Shown here in pieces: positions 21,126 through 31,430 of a stretch of 64,000 nucleotides of DNA. Position numbers and translations under genes: made by a program. The first letter of the stretch is position 1. Every line of letters starts with the position of its first letter. Below the pieces are notes generated by a model. It had not been told where the DNA came from. It saw only the letters and a list, made by a program, of their open reading frames with translations, and did no database searches. The stretch comes from Callorhinus ursinus (lineage: Eukaryota > Chordata > Mammalia > Carnivora > Otariidae), in the NCBI RefSeq assembly GCF_003265705.1, contig NW_020312817.1:49295172-49359171 (forward strand), in the 5' to 3' direction.

Positions 21126-22074
21126 ACAAATGATCCCAGCAGAGAGGGTCTGCTTTCCTAGCCAACTCTGTAAAATAAGATCCACAATTATGTCCAAAAT
21201 CTCCCATCTTTCAGCAGCCCGTTTGAGGCACAATGAAGATTGGGTCCGATCGCCGTGTCACATGGGGGAAATTTAACCACCTGTAAGTTTGTGGAGCACG
21301 ACTTAGCCCCCATGTAGCCGGACACAGTGGGCTGAGCACTCAGGGACGGTGGCCACAGTGCCGGAGACAGGATGAGTGAAGCAGGTGGAGCAGGTCTGGG
21401 CTGGGCTGGGGCAGTGTGTCCCCCAAGAAGGACCCTCTGGCCAAAGGGGCTCAAGGGGGAATACCAGCTCAATGCAGCCCCTTCCCACTTTTCAGCAGCA
21501 TCTTCCCAGTTTTCCACAGAGCCCTAAATACTGACTTCTAATGTGCGATATCTTGGTTTTCAATTTTAGCAACTATTCTGAATTTCCTTAAAACACTGTG
21601 TAGGCCAGACCAGAGCCAGTTGCAGACCACCAGCTTGTGCTACTTCCCCAGGCTGCCCTCTCTGACTGCCACGCTCTGGAGCCTTCAGCGCCCGCTGACC
21701 ATGCACCTCTCCCCAGGCCAGTCCTTGTCCGTGCCCCGGACGGACAGCACCCTGCTTGTTGCTCTCCTTGACGTCTGGAGGGGGTGAAATGCTGACTATG
21801 GAAGCAGGGTCCGTTCTGTCGGGAGCGCAGCAGAGGGAAGGTGCCATGAGTAATTAATTACTCAATGACCACGCAGCATGAAAAAGACTATGCTATGTAA
21901 ACAAGATAAACCGAGACACACTTCTGAATGGGAAGGTGCAGTGGAAGGTGTTAGGGAAGCACCGCACACATAGAAGATACTATGTGCTCGCTGTCATTTT
22001 TTAGTAATATCGACTCGGGAGAGGTGGACACCACAAGAAAACCCCTTCCGAAAGGAAGAAACCTCAAGGTCATC
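21126..22074. other. Unassigned GC-richer stretch
   Basis: No gene or clear repeat seen. Open frames of about 60-110 codons in several phases carry no known motif. Confidence 0.5.
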
Positions 22075-22190
22075 TCCCCCAACCTCTCATATGAAGATGG
22101 GGAAACTGAGGGAAACATGCTTAGGATTCCAGAGCTGGCACCCAGGCTCCCAGCACCAACACGGCACTCCCCATGTGCTTACTAAACCCT
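22075..22190 (-). repeat. MIR fragment
   Basis: 'tcatatgaagatggggaaactgagggaaacatg' and 'ggattccagagctggcacccaggctcc' match reversed MIR core and tRNA-like parts, diverged. Confidence 0.5.
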
Positions 22191-22696
22191 CTCTCCCAAC
22201 TGTGATTCGCAGTCCTTGCTTTCCAGGGCCTGCGATTTCCCTACCTGGGGTGCATCCCCATATGTGCCCCCCAAGCACGCTCATCAGGAGCACTTCTGCC
22301 CTGGAGCCTTGGGAAGGTTATGACACATGACTTACATTTGTAGCATGCCTTGTACGTTATCCAGGAACCTCAGTGTGTCCCTTTTTCTGAAAGAGGCACA
22401 AGGCATGGAAGAAAGGACCCAGCCCAGGGTCAGGCAGACCTCATACAAACACCACATACGAGCCAGGTGACTTCGTATGGGGCATCTAGCATATTTCCTC
22501 TCTCTGGGGATGCATCAGGACTCGCTATCACTTGGTATGGGTATAATCTTAGGAGATTTCTCCACCCCCCAGCTGAAGATGTGTTGCTGAATGACTGCAA
22601 CACTGAGCGCCTAATTCTGGCCCAGGAATGCTTTTTGGCTAATAAGTAACATCTTGAGAAATGGCACAAGGTCCTTGAACCCACCAACGGGAGAGT
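22191..22696. other. Unassigned stretch, possible MIR remnant inside
   Basis: 22,425-22,530 has a weak MIR-like order ('gccaggtgacttcg', 'atatttcctctctctggggatg') that I would not name without a search. No gene seen. Confidence 0.4.
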
Positions 22697-22748
22697 TACA
22701 CGCACACACACACAGAGACACACATGGGCACACACACACACATACACT
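22697..22748. repeat. Interrupted (CA)n microsatellite
   Basis: CA dinucleotides broken by 'gagacacacatggg'. The small open frames read across it are dinucleotide artefacts. Confidence 0.9.
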
Positions 22749-23271
22749 GCTGAATGGCTGTGGGCAGAGGGCTGCTGAGGAGGTGGCCCTTGGGAACACA
22801 CCCGGGGCAGCTACAAAGCCAGACTTCAGGTCACCCAGTTCCTCCTGGCACCAAGGACCGGCAAATGCCTTGGCTGAGGCTGGTGGCCCCTGTCCTCATC
22901 TGGTTGCTGGCACTGAGACACCTTCTCCCTGACTTCTGAGTCCATTTGGCAATCCCGGTGCACGTTGAGACCAGACTGTTTTAGCAGCGAATTACAGAGA
23001 CAATGGTCTCAGCAAGATTGAGGCAATAGGATTAGAGCTGAACAGCGCCTGTACTCATATGTGTGTCAATAAACAGGGGATCTACATTTAGGGTAGCAAG
23101 GATTTTCCAGAGAGGAACGGCAGGGACTGAAGAAGAACAACATTTGAGAGTCTATATAGGCAGTGATAGAACAGGCAAAAGAAATCTGGGAGTTACTATA
23201 AACTCCATCGCTTGGATCCTAATTAACTTAAGAAAATCACCCAGGTTTCTTGGCTATTGTCCTCTCCATGT
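22749..23271. other. Unassigned non-coding stretch
   Basis: No gene or repeat recognised. Confidence 0.5.
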
Positions 23272-23286
23272 ATAAAGGGGTAAGCT

Positions 23287-23482
23287 GGGCGCCTGGGTGG
23301 CTCAGTTGGTTAAGCGACTGCCTTCGCCTCAGGTCATGATCCCAGAGTCCTGGAATCGAGTCCCACGTCAGGCTCCCAGCTCAGTGGGGAGCCTGCTTCT
23401 CCCTCTGACCCTCCCCCCCTCATGCTGTTTCTCTCTCTCTCTCTCTCAAATAAATAAATAAATAATCTTTGAAAAAAATAAA
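23287..23482 (+). repeat. SINEC, 'gcgactgccttcg' type
   Basis: Forward copy of the same variant as 6685 ('gagtcctggaatcgagtcccac', 'ctctgaccctccccc'). Target duplication ataaaggggtaagct (23272-23286) and ataaaggagtaagct (23483-23497), one mismatch. Confidence 0.96.
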
Positions 23483-23639
23483 ATAAAGGAGTAAGCTATC
23501 TGGGAGTCAACAGCTAATAAATGTTTTCAATATGCCAGGTGCTGTATCGAGCAGGGAATCAATACCACCCACCTGCGAATGCATGTGTGCGGACACACAG
23601 GAGGCGCCCAGGCCCAGGAAGAGAAAACCGTGAGAAAGA

Positions 23640-23900
23640 AACCGGGAAAGAGGTGATTCTTCCTAAGAGGTAGCCGGAGTAGTAAAAGAGATGGGTCACA
23701 GAAGCCAAGGGGAGAGACAAGAGGGAGCAGGTGGTCGGCCGGTCACACATTGCCAAGAGGTTAAGTTGGATGAGGACTAAAAAAAGGCCCTGGGATTGAG
23801 CAGTGAGAAGGGCACGAGGGATGGCGAGGACAGTTGATTGCTCTGTAGACTGGAACACAGATGGGAGAGGAATGGGTGGGGGCAGTAGGGACAGACTTGT
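23640..23900 (-). repeat. L2 LINE fragment, reverse-transcriptase part
   Basis: 'cagaagccaaggggagagac' and 'attgccaagaggttaagttggatgaggactaaaaaa' are the reverse of the L2 text 'cctcatcttacttgacctctcagcagcatttg'. Heavily diverged; the frame is dead. Confidence 0.55.
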
Positions 23901-24969
23901 GCGTTCAGGAAATTTGCAAAAGGAAAGGCAGAAAGAGTAATGGGTCCGGGGCATTTTGTAGTTTGTAAGGAGTGATGAGGAGCACAGCGGGGTAGGTGAG
24001 CTTCAGGCAGTTGGAGGGACACAGGAGGAACCCAGCCTGGCCAGTAGAAGGAATGTCTGACAGTGGAGATGGTCAGGCAATGGAGATGGGGAGGCAGCTT
24101 GGACCTAAGCTACAGCTTTCCCTTGGAGCGACAGCTGAGGTGGAGGTGTGCCATCTGCTTGAAGGAATCTATGTGGGTTTCCGTCATTTCCCCGAGGAAG
24201 CAGTGTGGCTGCAGAATCCTGACGTGTATTCCTGTCTACCCCCTCCCCGGCCGCCCCCCCCCACACACACGCAAGCACACACATTTACTCGCTCCGTATC
24301 CCCAGGGACAGGCCCTTCTCTGGGCCTCATTTTCCTGCCTGAGGCTCCTGACAGCTGTGGGGCTACCTTGGGGGACGGCGGTGGGGGTAGGTGGACCACG
24401 CAGATGGCAGGGAGTGGGGAGCCACGGAGGGTGGTAACTCAGGGCTTGGCCATGCAAGATCAAGGCTCAGGGATTCCACATTCAAAGCCTAGCTTCCCTT
24501 CAAGGGCTGGGTTCTCCCCAGTTGATGGGCAATTCCCATTCTGCCTGTTCTCCAATAGTACTTCCGTTTCCATTCCAAAGAAGAACTCAAAGAAGCTTGT
24601 ATCCAAAAGAAAGATTAAAAAACAAAATAGTGAATCGGATGGGAGAGGTCTCTGGCTGCCAGCATGTATGTAATGCCGCCTGTTCCTGGGTGCTTACATA
24701 ATCCACAGTGAGTCACAGGGCCAGCAGAGCTGAAACATGATTAAGTCCTTACAACCCTTCTGCCTGGAGCAAGGCAAGGCGTGCTACTTAACCCATCTGC
24801 TGCCACAGCCCGGCCTGGGAGAGGGCTGCCCCTGGGTAGGCAGGAACTCGAGTTGAGGTCAGGGCAGTGGGAGAGATCCTCTGATTTGCAAAACTCCTCT
24901 CTGAGACAACAGCAAAGTCCTTTTGTTCCACTACACAAACACCTCTGGGAGAGAAAGCACATGGGATCC
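23901..24969. other. Unassigned stretch holding the longest open frame
   Basis: A 225-codon frame (23996-24673, +) is the longest in the window. Its product is low-complexity around a proline/histidine stretch made by a C-rich/(CA)n tract (24239-24290), has no domain I know, and overlaps frames in other phases. I see no reason to call it a gene. A C-rich run at 24239-24262 could form a quadruplex on the minus strand. Confidence 0.5.
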
Positions 24970-25150
24970 CAGCATTTTAAAGCTGAGAGGAACTTTAGAC
25001 TTGTCCAGTCAAATCTTCTGCCTTCACAGATGAGAACATGGAGACCCAGTGTCCAGTGTCCAGTGAGGGATTAGCAACCACTCAAGGTCACACCATGAGC
25101 TAGTAGCAGAGTGGGGACTTGAACTTGGGTTTCTTGACAGCAAGCCCATG
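24970..25150 (-). repeat. MIR-like relic
   Basis: 'cttcacagatgagaacatggagacccag', 'caaggtcacaccatgagctagtagcagagtggggacttgaacttggg' follows the reversed MIR order. A short triplication of 'ccagtgt' sits at about 25048-25062. Confidence 0.6.
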
Positions 25151-25188
25151 ATGTGGTAGACATGATGATCTATTAAGAATATTGTCCC

Positions 25189-25421
25189 AGTTGGGGTACC
25201 TGGATGGCTCAGTCGGTTGGGCATCCGGCTCTTGGTTTCAGCTCAGGTCATGATCTCAGGATCATGGGATCGAGCTCCATATTGGGCTCCCTGCTCGGTG
25301 TGGGGTCTGTTTGGGATTCTCTCTCTCCCTCTCCCTCTGCCCCTCCCCCCACTCACGCTTGCACTCTCTCTTTCTCTCTCTCTCTCTCAAATAAATAAAT
25401 AAATCTTGATTTTAAAAAAAC
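25189..25421 (+). repeat. SINEC, older type
   Basis: Forward copy with 'ggctcttggtttcagctcaggtcatgatctcagg' and a long (CT)n before 'caaataaataaataaatcttgat'. Flanked by aatattgtccc at 25178-25188 and 25422-25432. The same target sequence appears a third time at 26093, after the neighbouring L1. Confidence 0.93.
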
Positions 25422-25437
25422 AATATTGTCCCCCTAT

Positions 25438-26092
25438 GTCCATTGATAGATGAGTGGGTAAAGAAGATGTGGTATATATATACAATGGAATATTTATTCA
25501 GCCACCAAAAAATGAAATCTTGACATTTGCAACAGTCAATGGATCTAAAGAGTATAATGCTAAGCAAAATAAGCCAGTCAGAGAAAGATAAATACCAGAT
25601 GATTTCACTCATATATGGAATTTAACAAAATGAACAAAGAGGGGAAGAAAGAGACAAACCCCAAAATAGACTGTTTACTAGAAAGAATAAAAAGACGGTT
25701 ACCAGAGGGGAAGTGGGTGGGGGGATGGATGACATAGGTGAAGGGGATTAAGAGTATACTTATCTTTTTTTTTTAAAGATTTTATTTATTTATTTGAGAG
25801 AGCGAGAGAATGAGAGATAGAGAGCACGAGAGGGAAGAGGGTCAGAGGGAGAAGCAGACTCCCTGCTGAGCAGGGAGCCTGATGTGGGACTCGATCCCCG
25901 GACTCCAGGATCATGACCTGAGCCGAAGGCAGTCGCTGAACCAACTGAGCCACCCAGGCGCCCCAAGAGTATACTTATCTTGACCAGCACTGAGTAATGT
26001 ATAGAATTGCTGAATCACTCTATTGTACACCTAAAACAAATATAACTCTGTTAACTACACTGGAATTTAAACAGTTTTTAATTAAAAAGAAG
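25438..26092 (+). mobile_element. 5'-truncated L1 LINE 3' end, split by a SINE
   Basis: Forward carnivore-type L1 3' end: 'gtggtatatatatacaatggaatatttattcagccaccaaaaaatg', 'ccagatgatttcactcatatatggaattt', a G-rich tract at 25707-25728, and the end 'ttgtacacctaaaacaaatataactctg...taattaaaaagaag'. Target copies 25422-25437 and 26093-26108 match at 14 of 16 positions. A later SINE splits it at 25767-25964. Confidence 0.9.
25767..25964 (-). repeat. SINEC inserted in an L1
   Basis: Minus-strand copy with a perfect 17-bp target duplication, aagagtatacttatctt, at 25750-25766 and 25965-25981. Same variant as 6685, 27837 and 51790. It is younger than the L1 it interrupts. Confidence 0.97.
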
Positions 26093-26108
26093 ACTATTGC
26101 CCCCCTAT

Positions 26109-26284
26109 ATTTCAGCAGGGGACCAAGTGGTTCCCCACTTCACTGGGGCCTGCATCCACCTGCTCTCCTTACACGGTCCTAGCAAGAATGATCCCAAAGA
26201 GTTTTCCCTTAAGTTTCCAAGTTCTACTTAAAATTCTCATAGCTGGAGTTCCTGAGGAAATAGGGTCTGGATGCTGGTGGAATC
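26109..26284. other. Unassigned short stretch
   Basis: Nothing recognised. Confidence 0.5.
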
Positions 26285-26500
26285 TCCAGGTCTGGAGCCT
26301 GTCTGGATGTGGTTCTATCTCAGGCACTTCCCAGCTCAGTGACTTTAGGCATGTTATCTAACTTATTCGAATCTCAGTTGCCTCATCTGTGAAATGGGAT
26401 AAAAACAAAAGGATTATTGTGAAATCACTGAAATAATCTATGAAAAGTGCTTCACACAGTGCCTGGCACAGAGTAAGCGCTCACCAAAAGGAAACCACTG
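26285..26500 (+). repeat. MIR SINE, well preserved
   Basis: 'cagctcagtgactttaggcatgttatctaact', 'tcagttgcctcatctgtgaaatggg', 'gtgcttcacacagtgcctggcacagagtaagcgctcacc': MIR in full forward order. Confidence 0.88.
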
Positions 26501-27382
26501 TTTAAATGGCAGAAGCTCCCCTGCCTCCACAAAGAATGGGGAGTTCCTGCTGGGAGCACCCAGGGAATGCTGCCTGCAGGTTGACCCTCAGATACTTGCA
26601 ATCCTCATGATAATCTCTGTCCAGAGCCTTTCTGGGAACACCTCAAAGCTCCACCAGTAATGTAGGCACTGTGTGACCTGAATCCTTTCTAGGTCCTGGC
26701 CCTGTAGTTGCTGGTGTCCAGGTATGAGAACACCTGAATTGCCACATCCTACCTGGTATTGTCTCTGGCAGTGGCAGCAAGGGATTGCCTGAAGGAGAGC
26801 GGCTGTCTTACTGGCTTTCTCCACAAAAGGTTAAAATGCCATCCCCCTGCCCCAAACATCTGTCCTGGTCTCAATAAGAAACCTGTCTAACAAATTCTGT
26901 CAACCAAGAGTTATCTAACAAGCAATTGCCAGAAAATCTTTTCTTTTTTATAATTGTTTTATTTATATTTAAAGTGTGTATTCTTCCATCACTTCTCTGC
27001 TTTTGGGCTAAGATCAAGTGTAAAGTATGTATTCTAGAGGAATATTAACAGAAGTGAGAGAGGCATCTGACTAGGGACAGCAGGCAGAGCGGAAGGTGAG
27101 GTGATGAGGTGGCTTGAAGACAGGTATGAAATAAAAGTGTGCATGCTGAATGGGGAGGCCTCCTTGCCCCTTCCCCTGTTTGGTTCCAAGAATGCTGGCA
27201 GCCTGATTCATATCCCCCAGGAAGGAGAATAAAGCACCTTGAACAGGAGAATTGAATCATACGTGGAGAAAGACCTGCAGATCCTACAGATAATGACATT
27301 TGGAAGTGCCTCGTTGCAAAAGTGGCATCTTTGCCCAATTGCCCTATGGCAGTTGGCCTCAATTCTATCAGACTCAACACCA
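26501..27382. other. Unassigned non-coding stretch
   Basis: No gene or clear repeat seen. Minus-strand open frames of 78 and 112 codons have no known motif. Confidence 0.5.
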
Positions 27383-27745
27383 TTTTTTCAAAATAGCTTT
27401 ATTGAGGTATAATTGACATACAATAAACTGCTCACATTTAGGGTGTACATTTAGAGAGTTGTGACATAGGCATCCACTCATGAAACCATCACCATAATCA
27501 AGATAATGAACATATCCATCCCCCCAAAAGTTTCCTCATGCCCTTTGGTAATCCCCCCTCCTGCCACTCCCTTTTTCACCCCCCCCCCGCCAACCTCAGG
27601 CAGTCATTGATCTCCTTTCTGTTGCTATAGTTTGCATCTTTAAGAATTTTTTTAGAATGGAATCATATGTATATACTCTTTTTGCCCAGCTTCTTTCATG
27701 GAGCATAATTATTTTGAGATTTGACCATTCTGTGGGTGCCAACAC
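27383..27745 (-). repeat. L1M LINE 3' region, antisense
   Basis: 'caaaatagctttattgaggtataattgacatacaataaactg', 'gttgtgacataggcatccactcatgaaaccatcaccataatcaag' and 'aatggaatcatatgtatatactc' are the antisense 3' UTR order of old L1 elements. A run of 10 C lies at about 27580-27589. Confidence 0.88.
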
Positions 27746-27836
27746 CTTCTTTTTAAAATAAGTATTTTGAAATATCCCCTTTACAATCAGAAATGAAATT
27801 CACAGTTAAAATAATCAACCTACACATAATTTTTTT

Positions 27837-28050
27837 CTAAATTTTATTTTTATTTATTTTTTAAAGATTTTATTTATTTATTTGAGAGAGAGAGAATGAG
27901 AGGTAGAGAGTATGAGAGGGAAGAGGTTCAGAGGGAGAAGCAGACTCCCTGCTGAGCAGGGAGCCCAATGTGGGACTCGATCCTGGGACTCCAGGATCAT
28001 GACCTGAGCCGAAGACAGTCGCTTAACCAACTGAGCCACCCAGGCGCCCC
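27837..28050 (-). repeat. SINEC
   Basis: Minus-strand copy of the 'gagagggaagaggttcag' type. A perfect 20-bp target duplication (27817-27836 and 28051-28070) starts aacctacacataat and ends in T's. Confidence 0.97.
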
Positions 28051-28070
28051 AACCTACACATAATTTTTTT

Positions 28071-28639
28071 AAAAAAAATTATAGGCCCTTACAAAGAAGA
28101 AATAGAAGGAAAGTAATTTATGATACAGTTAACTGTGTTTCACTGTGAAAGCACGTGTGCAACATAACTGTGGATGTTTTCATCTTTTTACAGTGAATAA
28201 GCTTGGATTTAAGATAAGTTACACAGTATTCAGCTGAATTTTGCTGACATTTCTTTCATTATGTTTTGTTATGTTTTTTATATTTGCCATCTTAAAATAA
28301 GGTCCAAATTACTATATTTGAATCCCCATGAGTAAGACAACTACTTGCAGACTAATGTCAGCATATTTGATCACAAGCTGGGCTGTTGTCAATGATATGT
28401 CCTTCTCAATGGTGAACAGCCCTTGGTTAAGTTTTAAACAAAACAAAGTCCAGTGTCCCCTTAATTTAGATGGTCGTTGCATTCTTAGAAATGCAAATTT
28501 ATAGAAATCTCAAGGTATGTTAAATCCATGCAAAAAAAATTTATTTGTGTTTATATATCCTAGATCAAATCATTAAAAACAGTTTTTTACCTACATAACT
28601 GTCCAGGAGAACATTGAAAGTAAAGCAGAACACAGATAA
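28071..28639. other. Unassigned AT-rich stretch
   Basis: No gene or firm repeat recognised. Confidence 0.5.
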
Positions 28640-28757
28640 AGTTGCCAGATAAAAAAAAAAAAAGCAATATTTGAGACATACTGATACCAAAAAAATACAT
28701 TTTTGTTTACCTGAAATTTCATTTTAACTGGGTGTCCTATATTTTATCTGTCAACCC
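28640..28757. mobile_element. Short palindromic DNA transposon relic
   Basis: Ends gttgccagataaaa and ttttatctgtcaac are inverted repeats (13 of 14). Inside, 'caatatttgagacatactgata' and 'ttttaactgggtgtcctatattttatc' match a known small non-autonomous DNA element with 'gggcatcctgtattttatctggcaac' ends. Name not certain. A 13-A run lies near its left end. Confidence 0.65.
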
Positions 28758-28849
28758 TTCACACATGGCAATCTTTATTGTATGGGACTGTCTGGCAAGC
28801 CAACAAGCATTCCTGGCACCCACATCCTAGACACTGGTAGACCTTTAAA

Positions 28850-29700
28850 AGAAAACTTGATTCCTCTACACTTGCAATACTCCTGATACCAAATGTGTCA
28901 AATTCTCTAACTTTCCAGGTATATATCAACTGGGTATCCTACAATTCAATTTTGATACTAACTACCCAGAGTTAACACAGTCCCCACAGGTTAAGGGCTC
29001 TATCCCACAAGACTGCCCCCACTTCAGACACCAATCACAAGTCCCAGGTTGTCACTTCTACTTCTGACCAATCAGCTATAAATTGGGCTTCCCACAACCC
29101 CCTCCTCAGGTTTGATAATTTGCTATAATAGCTCACAAAACTCAAAGAAACATTTGCTTACATTTACCAGTGTATTATAAAAGATATGATAAAGAATACA
29201 GATGAACAACAAGATGAAGAGGTACCTAAGGTGAGGTCGAGAAGGTCCTGAGCACAGGAGCTTCTGTCCCAGTGGAGTTTGGGGTGCATGACCCTCCCAA
29301 CACTTCAATATATACACCAACTCAGAAGCATTCAACACACTATAGGTTAGGGATTTTCATGGAGGCTTCATTAAGTAGGCAAGACAGATTATTAACTCAA
29401 TCTCTAGCCCCTCATCCCTTCCCAGAGGATAAGAAGTAGGGCTGAAAGTTCCAAGCTTCTAATCATGATTTGGCCTTTCTGATGACCAACTCCCATTCTG
29501 TCCAGGAACCCAATAAGAGGTACCTCATTAGAATAAAAGATGCTCCTATCACCAGGAAATAAATCAAGGGACTTAGGAACTCTGTGTAAGACACTCCTAG
29601 CACTCCTATTACTCAGGAAATTACAAGGGCTCTTGGAACTCTAGAGGGCAAAGACCAAATACATATATTTCTTATTATGCCACAGTCCCCCAATAACTGT
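28850..29700. repeat. Endogenous retrovirus LTR-type relic, subfamily not assigned
   Basis: 'tagctcacaaaactcaaagaaacatttgcttacatttaccag', 'attttcatggaggcttcatta', 'gggctgaaagttccaagcttctaatcatg' and 'gctcctatcaccaggaaata' follow, in order, a common old mammalian LTR. No viral gene sequence seen; it is non-coding and decayed. The edges are estimates. Confidence 0.55.
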
Positions 29701-29849
29701 GACAACAGTATCTTCACAACTTTTCAAAATGTCACTAGGAGTTATCCCTATTGAGAACCACTGTCCTACAGTGAAGATCACCAATAGAAAACCCTACCAA
29801 TGCACTCAGAGACCCCCATCAGCATTTTAGTAATTGACTCAAACGTTAA

Positions 29850-31430
29850 TGAGCAGCGAAGAATCCACAGACATTGAAAAAGACCCCAAAAGTAAAAAAC
29901 AAGGAACAGAACAAATACACAGGAAATAGAGACTTAGAGAAAAGATCAAAAAGAAAAGAACTTCAAGGACAAAAATTGTATTGTCTTTGGAGCGATAATA
30001 ACAAGAAGAGGATGATTATAGAATGGACAGAGGAAGTAGGAAACCTATAAGAGCACTTGAAAATTAAATATGCAATAGCTGAAGTTGGGGGGGAAAATCA
30101 ATAGGAGGGGTGGGAGATAAATTCAAGGGAGTATCCCAGAAAAGAGAACAAAATAACAGAGAGAGAATGAGCTAGAAACTAGGACAAAATGAGGAGGAAT
30201 GCTGGACAATTAGAGGATTAATTCAAGGAGTCCAATAAGAATTAATAAGAATTCTAGAAAGAAAAAAAAGAATTCTAGAAAGAGAAAACATAAAAATGAG
30301 AAAAGAACAAATTTATCAAACAAATAATTCAAGGAAAAATATTAGTACAAAAAGACTTCAGTTTCTAGATTAAAAAGGCCTATGAAATGCCAACACAAAA
30401 AATACAATCCATATCATGATAACATTTCAAAACACCAGGGAAAAAATAGAGGTTACTAAGGAGAAAAAAAAAAAGGTTACATCAAAATAACCAGCAATAA
30501 GAATGGTCCCTTCTCGGGGCACCTGGGTGGCTCAGATGGTTGAGCGTCTGCCTTCAGCTCAGGTCATGATCCCAGAATCCTGGGATCAGGCCCGGCATCG
30601 GGCTCTTGGCTCAGCAGGGAGCCTGCTTCTCCCTCTGCCTGCCGCTCCCCCTGCTCATGTTCTCTCTCTCTGTGTCTTTCTCTCAAATGAATAAATAAAA
30701 TCTTTTTTAAAAAAGTGTTTTAAAGAATGGTCACTTCTCAACTGTAATACAGGAAGCTAGAAAACATGGAGCAATGCTTTCAAAATTCTAAGGAAAAAAA
30801 TCATTTTGAGTCTACAGTTCTATACCCAGATGAATTAACTACCGAAGGTGAGGATAAAGACAAATTCAGCCTTGATAAGTCTCAAAAGACTTTTCTCCCA
30901 TGCCTTTTTTTCTCAGGAAGCTATCTGAGGATGTGATCCATGAAAATGAGGGGGTGAATACACACAAAAAAGAGAAAGACGTGGGATTCAGGAAATGGGA
31001 TCAAGCACAGGTGAGAGTCAAAGGGAATTTCCAGGATGGAAAGTTCCAGAGCCACAGCTGTGCTGCTGGACCAGAGAGCCACAAGTCAGCTTGGAGCAGG
31101 ACGAGGGAGGCAGGGAAGTTATCTGAGGCTACCTGGGAAGTTATCTGATACATTCAGTTATGTGAACAATCATGTTAAGAAGCCATCCATTTGGTACCAA
31201 GACATTTAAGCAAGGGGGTGGGGGGCCATTATTAACCCTAATAATATCAAAACGTTTACAAGAAAGGAAGCCTAATTACAATATAGTCCTTGGCTTTGCA
31301 ATAAACAGTATTCACATAGTCATGGTAACCTAAATACTGAAAACAGATTTAACCAAAAATTACAATATTGGCAGAGAGAGGAGTGGAGACTGGAGGTTGA
31401 AAGACAGCAAGAAAGCTCATTTAAACTATG
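29850..31430 (+). repeat. L1M LINE, forward, ORF1-side body
   Basis: 'caaataattcaaggaaaaatattagtac', 'cagtttctagattaaaaaggcctatg', 'atttcaaaacaccagggaaaaaat', 'ggaagctagaaaacatggagcaatgctttcaaaattctaagg' and 'tacagttctatacccagatgaattaac' are in the order of the L1M ORF1 / inter-ORF region. Stops and shifts break all frames. A SINE interrupts it at 30516. Confidence 0.8.
30516..30722 (+). repeat. SINEC
   Basis: Forward copy from 'ggggcacctgggtggctcagatggttgagcg'. Target duplication of 17 bp with one mismatch, aagaatggtcccttctc (30499-30515) and aagaatggtcacttctc (30723-30739). Inserted in L1M. Confidence 0.96.

Noticed and set aside
23996..24673. 225-codon open frame, the longest in the window, as a possible gene.
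   Set aside because: Low-complexity product over a C-rich/(CA)n tract, no known domain, overlapping frames in other phases, and no promoter or splice context. Length is within chance for GC-richer DNA.
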